A stretch of 14,867 nucleotides of DNA, from contig JAIFLB010000073.1 in the NCBI GenBank assembly GCA_020049245.1, positions 1 to 14,867 on the forward strand. The letters are read 5' to 3'. This document shows, one piece after another, positions 1-6,426 of the stretch (position 1 is its first letter; each line of letters begins with the position of its first letter). The notes beneath the pieces were generated by a model. The model made no database searches, was not told the origin of the DNA, and saw only the letters and a program-made list of their open reading frames with translations. The translations under genes and the position numbers were made by a program. Source of the DNA: Betaproteobacteria bacterium. GTDB taxonomy: Bacteria; Pseudomonadota; Gammaproteobacteria; Burkholderiales; Thiobacillaceae.

Positions 1-2
1 GC

Positions 3-650
3 ACCCTGTTTCTCGACGAGATCGGTGAAATCGAGCCCCCGGTCCAGGCCAAGCTGCTGCGCGTATTGGAAACCGGACAGTTCCGTCGCCTCGGCGGCGT
101 CAAGGACTTGCAGGCCAACGTGCGCGTTGTTGTCGCCACCAACCGCAACCTGGCGCAGATGAGCCGCGACGGCAAGTTTCGCGCCGACCTCTACTACCGG
201 CTATCCGCCTTCACCCTGCGCATTCCGCCGCTGCGCGAGCGTTTGCAGGACATCCCGGCACTGGTCGAGCATTTCCTCGCCCACCACAACTTCTCCCGTC
301 GCCTGAACAAACGGCTGAACCCGACTGCGCTGCGCCTGCTGATGGCCTACGGTTTTCCCGGCAACATCCGCGAACTGCGCAACATGGTGGAGCGCGCCAT
401 CATCGTCGGCGGCGGCAGCGATGAAATCCGCCCGGAACACTTCTCCTTCGAAGCGCTCGGCGAACAGCCGGGCCAGTTCAGCATGGGCTTCCAGCACGAA
501 CCGACGCTGGATGAAATCGAACGCCGCTACCTCGAACTCCTGGTCGCGAAGTACGCCGGCCACCGTGGCCAGATCGCCGCCATCCTCGGCATCAGCGAAC
601 GCAGCATCTACCGCCTGCTGGAAAAACACGGGCTCAAGGGGGAGGGATGA
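3..650 (+). CDS. Sigma-54-dependent transcriptional activator, NtrC family (5' end missing)
   Basis: Reading is open from the window edge, so only the C-terminal part is present (about 215 residues). It begins at the Walker B region of the AAA+ domain (TLFLDEIGE, bases 3-29), continues through the arginine-finger segment (RADLYYRL, just after base 180) and the sensor II region (FPGNIRELRNMVER), and ends in a Fis-type helix-turn-helix (GQIAAILGISERSIYRLLEKHGL region). This order is that of bacterial enhancer-binding proteins that hydrolyse ATP to remodel RNA polymerase-sigma54 at -24/-12 promoters. The nucleotide-binding Walker A, the GAFTGA loop and any receiver or sensory domain lie outside the window, so the signal it answers to cannot be named. 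It converges on the aspartic protease gene with a 42-bp gap and no clear terminator hairpin. Confidence 0.93.
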   Translation, partial: TLFLDEIGEIEPPVQAKLLRVLETGQFRRLGGVKDLQANVRVVVATNRNLAQMSRDGKFRADLYYRLSAFTLRIPPLRERLQDIPALVEHFLAHHNFSRRLNKRLNPTALRLLMAYGFPGNIRELRNMVERAIIVGGGSDEIRPEHFSFEALGEQPGQFSMGFQHEPTLDEIERRYLELLVAKYAGHRGQIAAILGISERSIYRLLEKHGLKGEG

Positions 651-692
651 CCTTGCCGGTGCAAACGTCCAGGGAATAACTTGTTGATACGC

Positions 693-1166
693 CTATTGCG
701 CAATCGACAGCCGCAACGTGTCAGCTTGTTGCTCCATGCGTACCTTGCGCAGCGCATTCATGCCGAGCAGGGCTTCGCTGGTGAGGTTGGGCAGAATGGC
801 GACGCTGACGTTGCCGATTCTGAACGGCCCGAATTCGATCTCATCGACTCGGCTGCTGCAGCCCTGAACCACGCCGTTGGCGGTTCGGAACGTCGCGGCA
901 ATATCACAGCCGACACCGATGCGGCTGGCGAGTTGCTGTGATATCGAAACGGTGCTGGCACCGGTGTCGATCAGGAAACTGACCGGCGCGCCTTGAATCG
1001 TGCCGTCGATATGGAAATGGCCATCCCGCGAACGGCTGAGGTCAATCCGGTCGGCGCCAAACACCTGGGCGGGCGGCGCTTCCTGACGCAGGAAAAAAAG
1101 GTAAAGCAGCAAGCCGATGCCCAGCCAGATGCCGGTATGCATGAATACGCTGCCCAGCTTGTTCAA
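693..1166 (-). CDS. Membrane-anchored retropepsin-like aspartic protease
   Basis: 157 residues. A single hydrophobic segment near the N-terminus (about residues 12-26) should anchor it in the inner membrane with the protease domain outside. The domain shows the catalytic motif DTGAS at residues 68-72 in a hydrophobic context (SFLIDTGAST) and the typical C-terminal LLGMNALRKV strand. One DTG motif per chain implies a dimer, as in retroviral proteases and the bacterial clan AA 'DTGA' family. The start codon is TTG (1164-1166), chosen because GGAGA lies 7 bases upstream; the next in-frame start, ATG at 1142, would remove the first eight residues but keep the anchor. Substrate unknown. It lies 59 bp downstream of the channel-like gene and may be co-transcribed with it. 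Confidence 0.85.
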   Translation of the reverse strand: MNKLGSVFMHTGIWLGIGLLLYLFFLRQEAPPAQVFGADRIDLSRSRDGHFHIDGTIQGAPVSFLIDTGASTVSISQQLASRIGVGCDIAATFRTANGVVQGCSSRVDEIEFGPFRIGNVSVAILPNLTSEALLGMNALRKVRMEQQADTLRLSIAQ

Positions 1167-1178
1167 CCTGTCTTCTCC
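1167..1178 (-). promoter_or_regulatory. Ribosome binding site supporting a TTG start
   Basis: On the minus strand GGAGA (1178-1174) is followed by seven bases and then TTG (1166-1164). This Shine-Dalgarno match decides in favour of the TTG start of the aspartic protease over the ATG at 1142. Confidence 0.55.
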
Positions 1179-1225
1179 AGCACATCTGACAGAAGCATTG
1201 GTTTGCTCATGGACTGACTTTTTAA

Positions 1226-1909
1226 TTACTCGCGGAAGGTTTTCTTCTTTTCGGAAAGCAGCGTGTCAATGATCTTGCCGGCCTTGTCCTTGGCGCCCAG
1301 GCCAAAGGCAATGGCGAAGGCCAGCCCAACGGCGCCGAACGCGATGATGAAAGCGGCTGTCAGCAATTCATTGGCGATCTGCAATTGCTCCATCGCCATG
1401 AAGAAGACAAACACCATCATCGCGTATTCGGAAAAGGTGGAGACGGTCAGCGCACCATCGAACTCCATATTCGACAGCCAGGCGAATACCAGACGGTTGA
1501 TGAAGCGGGCCAGGATGGTGCCGAATACCAGAACCAGAATCGCGATGATGACATTCGGGATGTACAGCACGACCTTGTTGAACAGGTCGGCCACCATCTG
1601 CAAGCCAAGCGTGTCAGCGACGGTGACGATGGTGATCAGGATAGTCAGCCAGTACGCCAGATTACCGAGCACGGATGACACCGAGACATCGAGATCGGCG
1701 TGCTTCATGAATGCTTCGAGACCGGATTTTTCCGTCGCCCGATCGAACTTGAGCAGGATCAGCAGCCGCATGACGCCGGTTCTGACCAGTTTGGCCAGCA
1801 TCCAGCCCAGAATCAGCGCAACCACGGCCAGCATCAGTTGCGGAATGAAATGGGTTAATTGGCCCCATAACACGGTGAGTGAGGCGACAAAACTATCGAT
1901 GTATTCCAT
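1226..1909 (-). CDS. CmpX-like conserved TM-helix membrane protein (mechanosensitive-channel related)
   Basis: 227 residues with about five hydrophobic helices, at roughly 21-43, 81-103, 114-138, 158-177 and 183-206. The last helix (Gly/Ala-rich, FGAVGLAFAIAFGLGAKDKAG) resembles the pore-lining TM3 of MscS, and the repeated amphipathic pattern fits the 'conserved TM helix' family that includes Pseudomonas CmpX. The large cytoplasmic beta and alpha/beta vestibule of true MscS is missing: the chain stops soon after the last helix with a charged tail (LLSEKKKTFRE). A role in envelope or osmotic tension response is a family-level inference; gating is not proven. The start is well supported: GGAGA lies about 5 bases before the ATG at 1909. 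It follows prmB after 83 bp of repeat-like sequence and may have its own promoter. Confidence 0.83.
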   Translation of the reverse strand: MEYIDSFVASLTVLWGQLTHFIPQLMLAVVALILGWMLAKLVRTGVMRLLILLKFDRATEKSGLEAFMKHADLDVSVSSVLGNLAYWLTILITIVTVADTLGLQMVADLFNKVVLYIPNVIIAILVLVFGTILARFINRLVFAWLSNMEFDGALTVSTFSEYAMMVFVFFMAMEQLQIANELLTAAFIIAFGAVGLAFAIAFGLGAKDKAGKIIDTLLSEKKKTFRE

Positions 1910-1924
1910 GGCAGTCTCCGTGAG

Positions 1925-1956
1925 TTGGCTTGATTGGTTTGATCGGTTGGATTGTA
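1925..1956. repeat. Imperfect 9-bp direct repeats between prmB and the CmpX-like gene
   Basis: On the plus strand, successive 9-bp steps read TTGATTGGT (1930-1938), TTGATCGGT (1939-1947) and the weaker TGGATTGTA (1948-1956), preceded by a partial TTGGC. Related TTTGATCA and GTTTGATGA words recur to about 1981. The stretch fills the intergenic gap. No clear terminator or promoter could be read in it. Confidence 0.5.
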
Positions 1957-1992
1957 TGAGTGTTTGATCAAGGGTTTGATGACCCCAATTCT

Positions 1993-2931
1993 TTATCGCA
2001 GCTGCGCCAGTTGCTCGCGGGAAACGACAAAGACTGTATCTTCACCGGCTTCAATTTCAGGCCAGACCAGCGCCAATTCAGGATATGCAGCTTCCATCTC
2101 GGCCCGGTTGTGGCCGATTTCGACGACCAGCAAACCACCCGGATTCAGGTGCGCTGCCGCATCTCGCAGAATGATCCGCGTCGCATCCAGCCCATCTTCG
2201 CCGGAACCCAACGCCAGCGCTGGTTCGTGGCGATATTCGCGGGGCAGGGCGGCGACGCTGTCGGCATTGACATATGGCGGATTGGAAATGATCAGGTCGT
2301 AGGTCATGCCGGCCAGCGGCTCAAACAGATCGCCCTGGTAAAGCGTGATCTGGTCTTCAAGTCCGTAGTCGGTAACGTTGCGCTGCGCGACCTGGAGTGC
2401 ATCAGGTGACAGATCGACAGCATCGATTTCGGCATCCGGGAAGGCCTCTGCCAGCAACACGGCAAGGCAGCCTGAACCGGTACATAAATCGAGGGCGCGG
2501 AAGACGTTTTCCGGCTGTGTCAGCCACGGCTGCATCTGTTGCAGGATCATCGGCGCCAGGAATGAACGTGGCACGATGACCCGTTCGTCGACATAGAAAC
2601 GATAGCCCTGCAGCCAGGCTTCATGCGTCAGATAAGGTGCCGGCAGGCGTTCATTGACTCGGCGATCCAGTATTTTTGCAATTTGATCGGCTTCTTCCGG
2701 CAACAAGCGCGCATCCAGGAATGGATCCAGCCGGTCCAGCGGCAGGTGCAGCGTGTGCAGAATCAGGTAGGCGGCTTCATCGAACGCGTTGTTGCTGCCG
2801 TGGCCGAAAAACAGTTCGGCGGCATTGAAGCGTGAAACCGCGAAGCGCAACCAGTCGCGCACGGTCAGCAGGGGGAGTGTGGCGAAATCAGCAGCGGAAT
2901 CAGCAGCGGAATCAGTGGCGAAATCAGGCAT
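1993..2931 (-). CDS. prmB: Ribosomal protein L3 N5-glutamine methyltransferase
   Basis: 312 residues, close to the usual PrmB length. It transfers a methyl group from S-adenosylmethionine to a glutamine of ribosomal protein L3 during 50S assembly. Visible motifs are the SAM-binding motif I (DLCTGSGCLAV, residues 148-158), the acidic loop AVDLSPDAL (171-179), and the catalytic NPPY (217-220) shared by HemK/PrmB glutamine methyltransferases. The long N-terminal helical region (TVRDWLRFAVSRF... EAAYLILHTLHLPLD) is PrmB-like rather than PrmC-like. The ATG at 2931 is chosen because the family alignment begins there and GGAG lies about 10 bases upstream; the frame extends to 3150 but that part is a shadow of dapE. 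The start overlaps the end of dapE by 8 bp, indicating translational coupling. Residues about 3-18 are encoded by a 12-bp tandem repeat. Confidence 0.95.
   Translation of the reverse strand: MPDFATDSAADSAADFATLPLLTVRDWLRFAVSRFNAAELFFGHGSNNAFDEAAYLILHTLHLPLDRLDPFLDARLLPEEADQIAKILDRRVNERLPAPYLTHEAWLQGYRFYVDERVIVPRSFLAPMILQQMQPWLTQPENVFRALDLCTGSGCLAVLLAEAFPDAEIDAVDLSPDALQVAQRNVTDYGLEDQITLYQGDLFEPLAGMTYDLIISNPPYVNADSVAALPREYRHEPALALGSGEDGLDATRIILRDAAAHLNPGGLLVVEIGHNRAEMEAAYPELALVWPEIEAGEDTVFVVSREQLAQLR
2879..2926. repeat. Four 12-bp tandem units in A-B-B-A order over the dapE/prmB junction
   Basis: Plus-strand units are GTGGCGAAATCA (2879-2890), GCAGCGGAATCA (2891-2902), GCAGCGGAATCA (2903-2914) and GTGGCGAAATCA (2915-2926). 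They encode the low-complexity N-terminus of PrmB (DFATDSAADSAADFAT). The outermost TCA of the last unit (2924-2926) is the TGA stop of dapE on the minus strand. Confidence 0.85.
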
Positions 2932-4057
2932 GCAGCAATCGCTCCAGCACGCCCCGGTAAACCTGGGCGAGTTTTTCCAATTCATCGATGCCGACGTTTT
3001 CGTCGATCTTGTGAATACTGGCGTTGATCGGGCCGAACTCGACGACTTCCCGCGCGATGTCGGCGATGAAGCGACCATCCGAGGTGCCGCCGGTGGTGGA
3101 GAGTTCAGCTTCGATGCCGGTGACTTCCTTGATCGCGCCAGCCAGCGCATCGACCAGGCCGCCGCGCGGTGTCAGGAAAGGCTTGGCGCCGAGTTCCCAG
3201 GTGATTTCATAGTCCAGGTGATGCCGCTCAAGGATGGCGCAGACACGTTGCTGCAAGCCTTCGACCGTGCTGGCGGTGGAGAAGCGGAAATTGAATGCGA
3301 TGTCGGCATGGCCGGGAATCACGTTCATCGCGCCGGTGCCGCTATGCATGTTGGAGATTTGCCAGGTGGTCGGCGGGAAGTATTCGTTGCCCGCGTCCCA
3401 CTCGGTAGCGGCAAGTTCGGCGATTGCCGGCGCGGCGAGGTGAATCGGGTTTTTACCCAGATGCGGGTAGGCAATGTGGGCCTGAATGCCGTTAACCCGC
3501 AAGCGGCCATGCAACGAACCGCGGCGGCCATTCTTCATCATGTCGCCAAAGCGGTCGACGCAGGTGGGTTCGCCGACGATGCAGTAGTCGATCAATTCAT
3601 TGCGCGCGGCCAGGCGCTCGACGACTTTCACCGTGCCATCCACCGCCGGACCTTCTTCATCCGAAGTGATCAGCCAGGAAATCGAACCGGCATGGCCGGG
3701 ATTGGCGGCGAGGAAGCCTTCGACAGCAGCCAGGAAGGCGGCGATCGAGCCTTTCATGTCGGCCGTGCCGCGACCATAAAGCTGACCCTCGCGTTCTGCC
3801 GGTGTGAATGGATCGCTCGTCCACTGTTCCAGCGGCCCGGGCGGTACCACGTCGGTGTGACCGGCGAAACAGAGCAGGGGAGCGCTGTCGCCTCGCCGCG
3901 CCCAGAGGTTGATGACGTCACCACTGTTGACGCTTTCGATAACGAAACCAAGTGCGCCGAGTTTTTCCGCCAACCAGGTCTGGCAGCCCGCATCCTGCGG
4001 TGTCAGCGAACGGAGCGAAACCAGTTCGCGGGTGTATTCCAGCGCTTTACTTGGCAT
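2924..4057 (-). CDS. dapE: Succinyl-diaminopimelate desuccinylase
   Basis: 377 residues, the normal length for DapE. It hydrolyses N-succinyl-LL-2,6-diaminopimelate to LL-diaminopimelate and succinate in the succinylase branch of lysine and peptidoglycan precursor synthesis. The M20 di-zinc peptidase ligands are all present: H67 and D69 in GHTDVVPPG, the bridging D100 in GRGTADMKG, E134/E135 in TSDEEGPA, E163 in VGEPT, and H349 near the C-terminus (NASIHKIDENV). The dimerisation-domain motif GIQAHIAYPHLGKNP (from residue 190) is also typical. ATG at 4057 gives the standard N-terminus. It overlaps the upstream DUF302 gene by 11 bp and the downstream prmB by 8 bp. No dapC or dapD is in the window, so the rest of the pathway is encoded elsewhere. 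Confidence 0.97.
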   Translation of the reverse strand: MPSKALEYTRELVSLRSLTPQDAGCQTWLAEKLGALGFVIESVNSGDVINLWARRGDSAPLLCFAGHTDVVPPGPLEQWTSDPFTPAEREGQLYGRGTADMKGSIAAFLAAVEGFLAANPGHAGSISWLITSDEEGPAVDGTVKVVERLAARNELIDYCIVGEPTCVDRFGDMMKNGRRGSLHGRLRVNGIQAHIAYPHLGKNPIHLAAPAIAELAATEWDAGNEYFPPTTWQISNMHSGTGAMNVIPGHADIAFNFRFSTASTVEGLQQRVCAILERHHLDYEITWELGAKPFLTPRGGLVDALAGAIKEVTGIEAELSTTGGTSDGRFIADIAREVVEFGPINASIHKIDENVGIDELEKLAQVYRGVLERLLHA

Positions 4058-4517
4058 TCAGAGCGGTCTCGATGGCGTGAATGACTTCGTCTTCGGCTTC
4101 CTGCAACACCTTCCGCGCCGGACTGTTGCCGGCAATCGCGGTGGGGCGGTTAAACAGCGCGCTGGTGACGCCGTCTTTGTGGATCAGCGTGACATGCAGC
4201 GGACACAGGCCGAGCAGTTGTGGATCGAGATTGCTGACTTGATTCACATACCAGCCGCTGCAAAACACCAGCGAGGTGATGCCTTCAAGCTGGTTGCGGT
4301 TGTAATCGTCGCCCCACTTCTTCGCCATTCGCTTCAGGTTGTCCGAGATCGCCAGTTCATCGACCACGGCATAGCCGGCGTCATCCAGTTTCTTGCTGAC
4401 TGCAGTCACGGCTTGCGCCAGCGGCAGCCGTGCCGATTTCTCAAAAACGGCTGGATTGGCGGCAAAAGCCAGGTTAAATATCCCTGACAAAACAATAGCT
4501 AATAGCCATTTTTTCAA
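4047..4517 (-). CDS. Secreted DUF302-family protein
   Basis: 156 residues. The N-terminus is a clear Sec signal peptide (MKKWLLAIVLSGIFNLAFA) with probable cleavage after AFA at about residue 19, so the mature protein should be periplasmic. The body matches the DUF302 style: an early helix, the LVFCSGWYVNQV strand, then LCPLHVTLIHKDGVTSALFNRP. Two cysteines (C86, C105) remain in the mature protein and could pair. The start is TTG at 4517: GGAGA lies six bases upstream, and the next in-frame Met is at residue 64, which would destroy the signal peptide. Its ribosome binding site overlaps the stop of the YffB-like gene, and its 3' end overlaps dapE by 11 bp, so it is embedded in the dapE-prmB operon. 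The function of DUF302 is not established. Confidence 0.8.
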   Translation of the reverse strand: MKKWLLAIVLSGIFNLAFAANPAVFEKSARLPLAQAVTAVSKKLDDAGYAVVDELAISDNLKRMAKKWGDDYNRNQLEGITSLVFCSGWYVNQVSNLDPQLLGLCPLHVTLIHKDGVTSALFNRPTAIAGNSPARKVLQEAEDEVIHAIETALNAK

Positions 4518-4528
4518 GTTTATTCTCC
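4518..4528 (-). promoter_or_regulatory. Ribosome binding site supporting the TTG start of the DUF302 gene
   Basis: Minus-strand GGAGAATAAAC immediately precedes TTG. The GGAGAATAA part is also the last two codons (Gly-Glu) and the stop of the upstream YffB-like gene, so termination and re-initiation are coupled. Confidence 0.6.
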
Positions 4529-4867
4529 GAAGAACGCAGCGTAATTTTCTTCACTGAAGCCGACCTGATATTGACCATCGCGATCGAGAATCGGGCGTTT
4601 GATGACGCTTGCGTTTTCCTGCATCAAGGCCAGCGCGGCGGTGGCACTGGTGATTGAGGCTTTGCGCTCATCGCTCAACTTGCGCCAGGTCTGGCCGTTG
4701 CGATTGATGATGGACTCCCAGCCCAGCAGCTTGCACAAGGTCTTCATCAATTCAGCCGGAACGCCCTGTTTCTTGTAGTCATGAAACTCATAGGGAATTT
4801 CGCGCTCTTCCAGCCAGGCGCGGGCTTTCTTGACGGTGCTGCAATTGGGGATGCCGTAAAGTTTCAT
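4520..4867 (-). CDS. yffB: ArsC/Spx-like thioredoxin-fold protein, YffB type
   Basis: 115 residues, full length for the family. The pattern LYGIPNCSTVKKARAWLEE (residues 3-21) has the single active-site cysteine C9 at the end of strand 1. The WRKL segment (61-64), the IKRPILDRDGQYQVGF motif (89-104) and the terminal FGE match Escherichia coli YffB closely in style. YffB is thought to be a glutathione-dependent thiol reductase rather than a true arsenate reductase; no arsenic genes are nearby. It is the first gene of the minus-strand yffB-DUF302-dapE-prmB run. A YffB/ArsC-like gene next to dap genes is a recurring arrangement in betaproteobacteria. The start ATG (4865-4867) lies only 46 bp from the divergent acetyltransferase start, and no strong Shine-Dalgarno is visible before it. 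Confidence 0.88.
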   Translation of the reverse strand: MKLYGIPNCSTVKKARAWLEEREIPYEFHDYKKQGVPAELMKTLCKLLGWESIINRNGQTWRKLSDERKASITSATAALALMQENASVIKRPILDRDGQYQVGFSEENYAAFFGE

Positions 4868-4913
4868 GGCAAACTCGCTCGAGTTGAAAACCGCGCCATT
4901 TTACCTGCCTCGC

Positions 4914-5354
4914 ATGTCTCACGCCTTCATCGTTCGCGCCGCCAACTGGAAACTGGATGAATCCGCCATTGCCCTTGTTCGGCGTGCTGTTTTCATCGAT
5001 GAACAAGGCGTGCCCGAAGCACTCGAATGGGAGGCCGAGGATGTGCAATGCCATTGGTTTGTCGCAGTCGGACTGGATCAAAGCCTGATCGGCATCGTCC
5101 GCTTGACTGGTGCCGGGCGCATCGGCCGCATGGCGGTGTTGCCGGCCTGGCGGCGGCGCGGTGTCGGTCGGGCTTTGTTGGCGGCGGCGCTGACAAAAGC
5201 ACGGGATCTCGGCTTTGCCCAGGTCCATCTTTCCGCACAAACCCACGCCATCGGCTTTTACGCCCGGCATGGTTTTATTGCTCAGGGGCCTGAATATCCA
5301 GATGCGGGGATTCCGCATCGCAGTATGAGTTTCGAATTTAGGGAAACAGGATGA
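4914..5354 (+). CDS. GNAT-family N-acetyltransferase
   Basis: 146 residues from the ATG at 4914. The acetyl-CoA binding motif A is RRRGVGRALL (residues 80-89) after the strand GRMAVLPAW, followed by the C-terminal AIGFYARHGF motif. The N-terminal RRAVFIDEQGVPEALEWEAED pattern is that of the subgroup containing Bacillus YjcF-like proteins. An in-frame ATG at 4866 would add 16 residues, but these do not look like GNAT sequence and would begin inside the divergent yffB start codon, so the shorter form is preferred. The substrate is unknown. Its stop overlaps the start of ispF (ATGA, 5351-5354), so the two are translationally coupled. It occupies the place where ispD often sits next to ispF. Confidence 0.88.
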   Translation: MSHAFIVRAANWKLDESAIALVRRAVFIDEQGVPEALEWEAEDVQCHWFVAVGLDQSLIGIVRLTGAGRIGRMAVLPAWRRRGVGRALLAAALTKARDLGFAQVHLSAQTHAIGFYARHGFIAQGPEYPDAGIPHRSMSFEFRETG

Positions 5355-5833
5355 ACATTCGAATCGGGCACGGTTTTGACGTGCATGCCTTCGCCGAAGG
5401 CCGCAAGCTGATTATTGGCGGGGTGGAGATTTCTCATGAACGTGGTCTGCTCGGCCATTCCGACGCCGATGTGCTGTTGCATGCCATCTGCGACGCCTTG
5501 CTCGGTGCCGCGGCGTTGGGTGACATCGGCAAGCATTTCCCGGATTCGGATGCGCACTACAAAGGCATCGACAGCCGGAAATTACTGCGCCATGTCGCGG
5601 AATTGCTCGATGGTCACGGCTGGCAAGTCGGTAATGTGGACGCCACGATCATCGCGCAAGTGCCGAAGATGGCGCCGCATATTGCTGCTATGCGCGAACA
5701 TATCGCGGTGGACATCGGCGTCGCCGCAGAACAGGTGAACGTGAAGGCGACGACGACCGAAAGATTGGGTTTCACGGGCCGCGAAGAGGGCATCGCGGCG
5801 GAAGCGGTCTGTTTGATCCAGAAAAAAATGTGA
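5351..5833 (+). CDS. ispF: 2-C-methyl-D-erythritol 2,4-cyclodiphosphate synthase
   Basis: 160 residues, the standard length. It converts CDP-methylerythritol 2-phosphate to the cyclic diphosphate with release of CMP, in the MEP route to isoprenoids. Zinc ligands D10 and H12 (GHGFDVHAF) and H44 (DVLLHAICDALLGA) are present, as are the family signature around GHSDAD and the C-terminal KATTTERLGFTGREEG (residues 132-147). The trimeric enzyme is cytosolic. AGGGA lies six bases before the ATG, a strong ribosome binding site. It overlaps the upstream acetyltransferase by 4 bp and is followed by thpR after 12 bp. No ispD lies next to it in the window. Confidence 0.98.
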   Translation: MNIRIGHGFDVHAFAEGRKLIIGGVEISHERGLLGHSDADVLLHAICDALLGAAALGDIGKHFPDSDAHYKGIDSRKLLRHVAELLDGHGWQVGNVDATIIAQVPKMAPHIAAMREHIAVDIGVAAEQVNVKATTTERLGFTGREEGIAAEAVCLIQKKM

Positions 5834-5845
5834 CTGGCGTCAAAC

Positions 5846-6400
5846 ATGGCTGACGCCCCGACGTTACGGGTGTTTTTTGCGCTTTGGCCGAATGCAGATA
5901 TTGCTGCACGCCTGCATGCGATTGCTCAGCAACAACATACGCAGTTGAGTGGCCGCGTCAGCCGCCTGGACACGTTGCACGCGACACTGGTTTTCATCGG
6001 CAATGTCGCGCCAGAGCGTTTGCCTGATCTGCTTGCCGCAGCCGAGGCTGTCGAAGCGCCTGCGTTTCAGCTGGTGCTTGATCAAGCCGGTTGCTGGCGT
6101 CACAACCATATTGCCTATCTTGGCGCGAAACAGGTTCCGACCGCTTTGCAAAGGCTGCAACTCGCGCTTGCCGAGAGAGTGAGAGCGGCAGGGTTTACGA
6201 TTGAAACGCGAGCTTACTTTCCGCATGTCACGTTGCTGCGCAAAGCGGCTTGTGGGGAAATGATCTTTGCCGATCCAGAAACGGAAAATCCCGCACTGAA
6301 TCCAGTCATCTGGCCGGTGCGGGATTTCGTGCTGGTCAAATCCAGCATGGGCGCGAATGGTTCGCGCTATGAGCCGATTGGCCGCTGGCCTCTGCAGTAA
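5846..6400 (+). CDS. thpR: RNA 2',3'-cyclic phosphodiesterase (2H family, LigT-like)
   Basis: 184 residues, the usual size. The two catalytic HxTL motifs of the 2H phosphoesterase superfamily are visible: HATL at 45-48 and HVTL at 127-130. The N-terminal RVFFALWPN and the C-terminal FVLVKSSMGANGSRYEPIG segment are typical of ThpR/LigT. Family members hydrolyse 2',3'-cyclic phosphate ends of RNA and were first described as 2'-5' RNA ligases acting on tRNA halves. It is probably the last gene of the GNAT-ispF-thpR operon, 12 bp after ispF. It converges on mnmH with a 26-bp gap and no obvious hairpin terminator. Confidence 0.93.
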   Translation: MADAPTLRVFFALWPNADIAARLHAIAQQQHTQLSGRVSRLDTLHATLVFIGNVAPERLPDLLAAAEAVEAPAFQLVLDQAGCWRHNHIAYLGAKQVPTALQRLQLALAERVRAAGFTIETRAYFPHVTLLRKAACGEMIFADPETENPALNPVIWPVRDFVLVKSSMGANGSRYEPIGRWPLQ

Positions 6401-6426
6401 AAGTTCGCGATTTCTGGGATGTTCCG

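Noticed and set aside
1263..1967. A 234-codon plus-strand frame opposite the CmpX-like gene
   Set aside because: The translation is rich in Ser, Thr, Met and Arg without domain features. It mirrors the codon pattern of the hydrophobic protein on the other strand.
2932..3150. N-terminal extension of prmB to 3150
   Set aside because: The extra 73 residues are a shadow of dapE (Ser/Pro/Arg-rich), and the family N-terminus fits the ATG at 2931.
2789..4084. A 431-codon open frame on the plus strand opposite dapE and prmB
   Set aside because: It is antisense to two genes with complete catalytic motifs, has no recognisable domain and lacks a ribosome binding site. Long antisense frames are expected at this GC content.
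4520..4867. Arsenate reductase of an arsenic resistance operon
   Set aside because: The sequence matches YffB rather than ArsC, and no arsB, arsR or acr3 gene is nearby.
4866..4913. Longer start for the acetyltransferase at 4866
   Set aside because: CATG at 4865-4868 holds start codons on both strands. The plus-strand one adds 16 non-conserved residues and would overlap the yffB start, so the ATG at 4914 is preferred.
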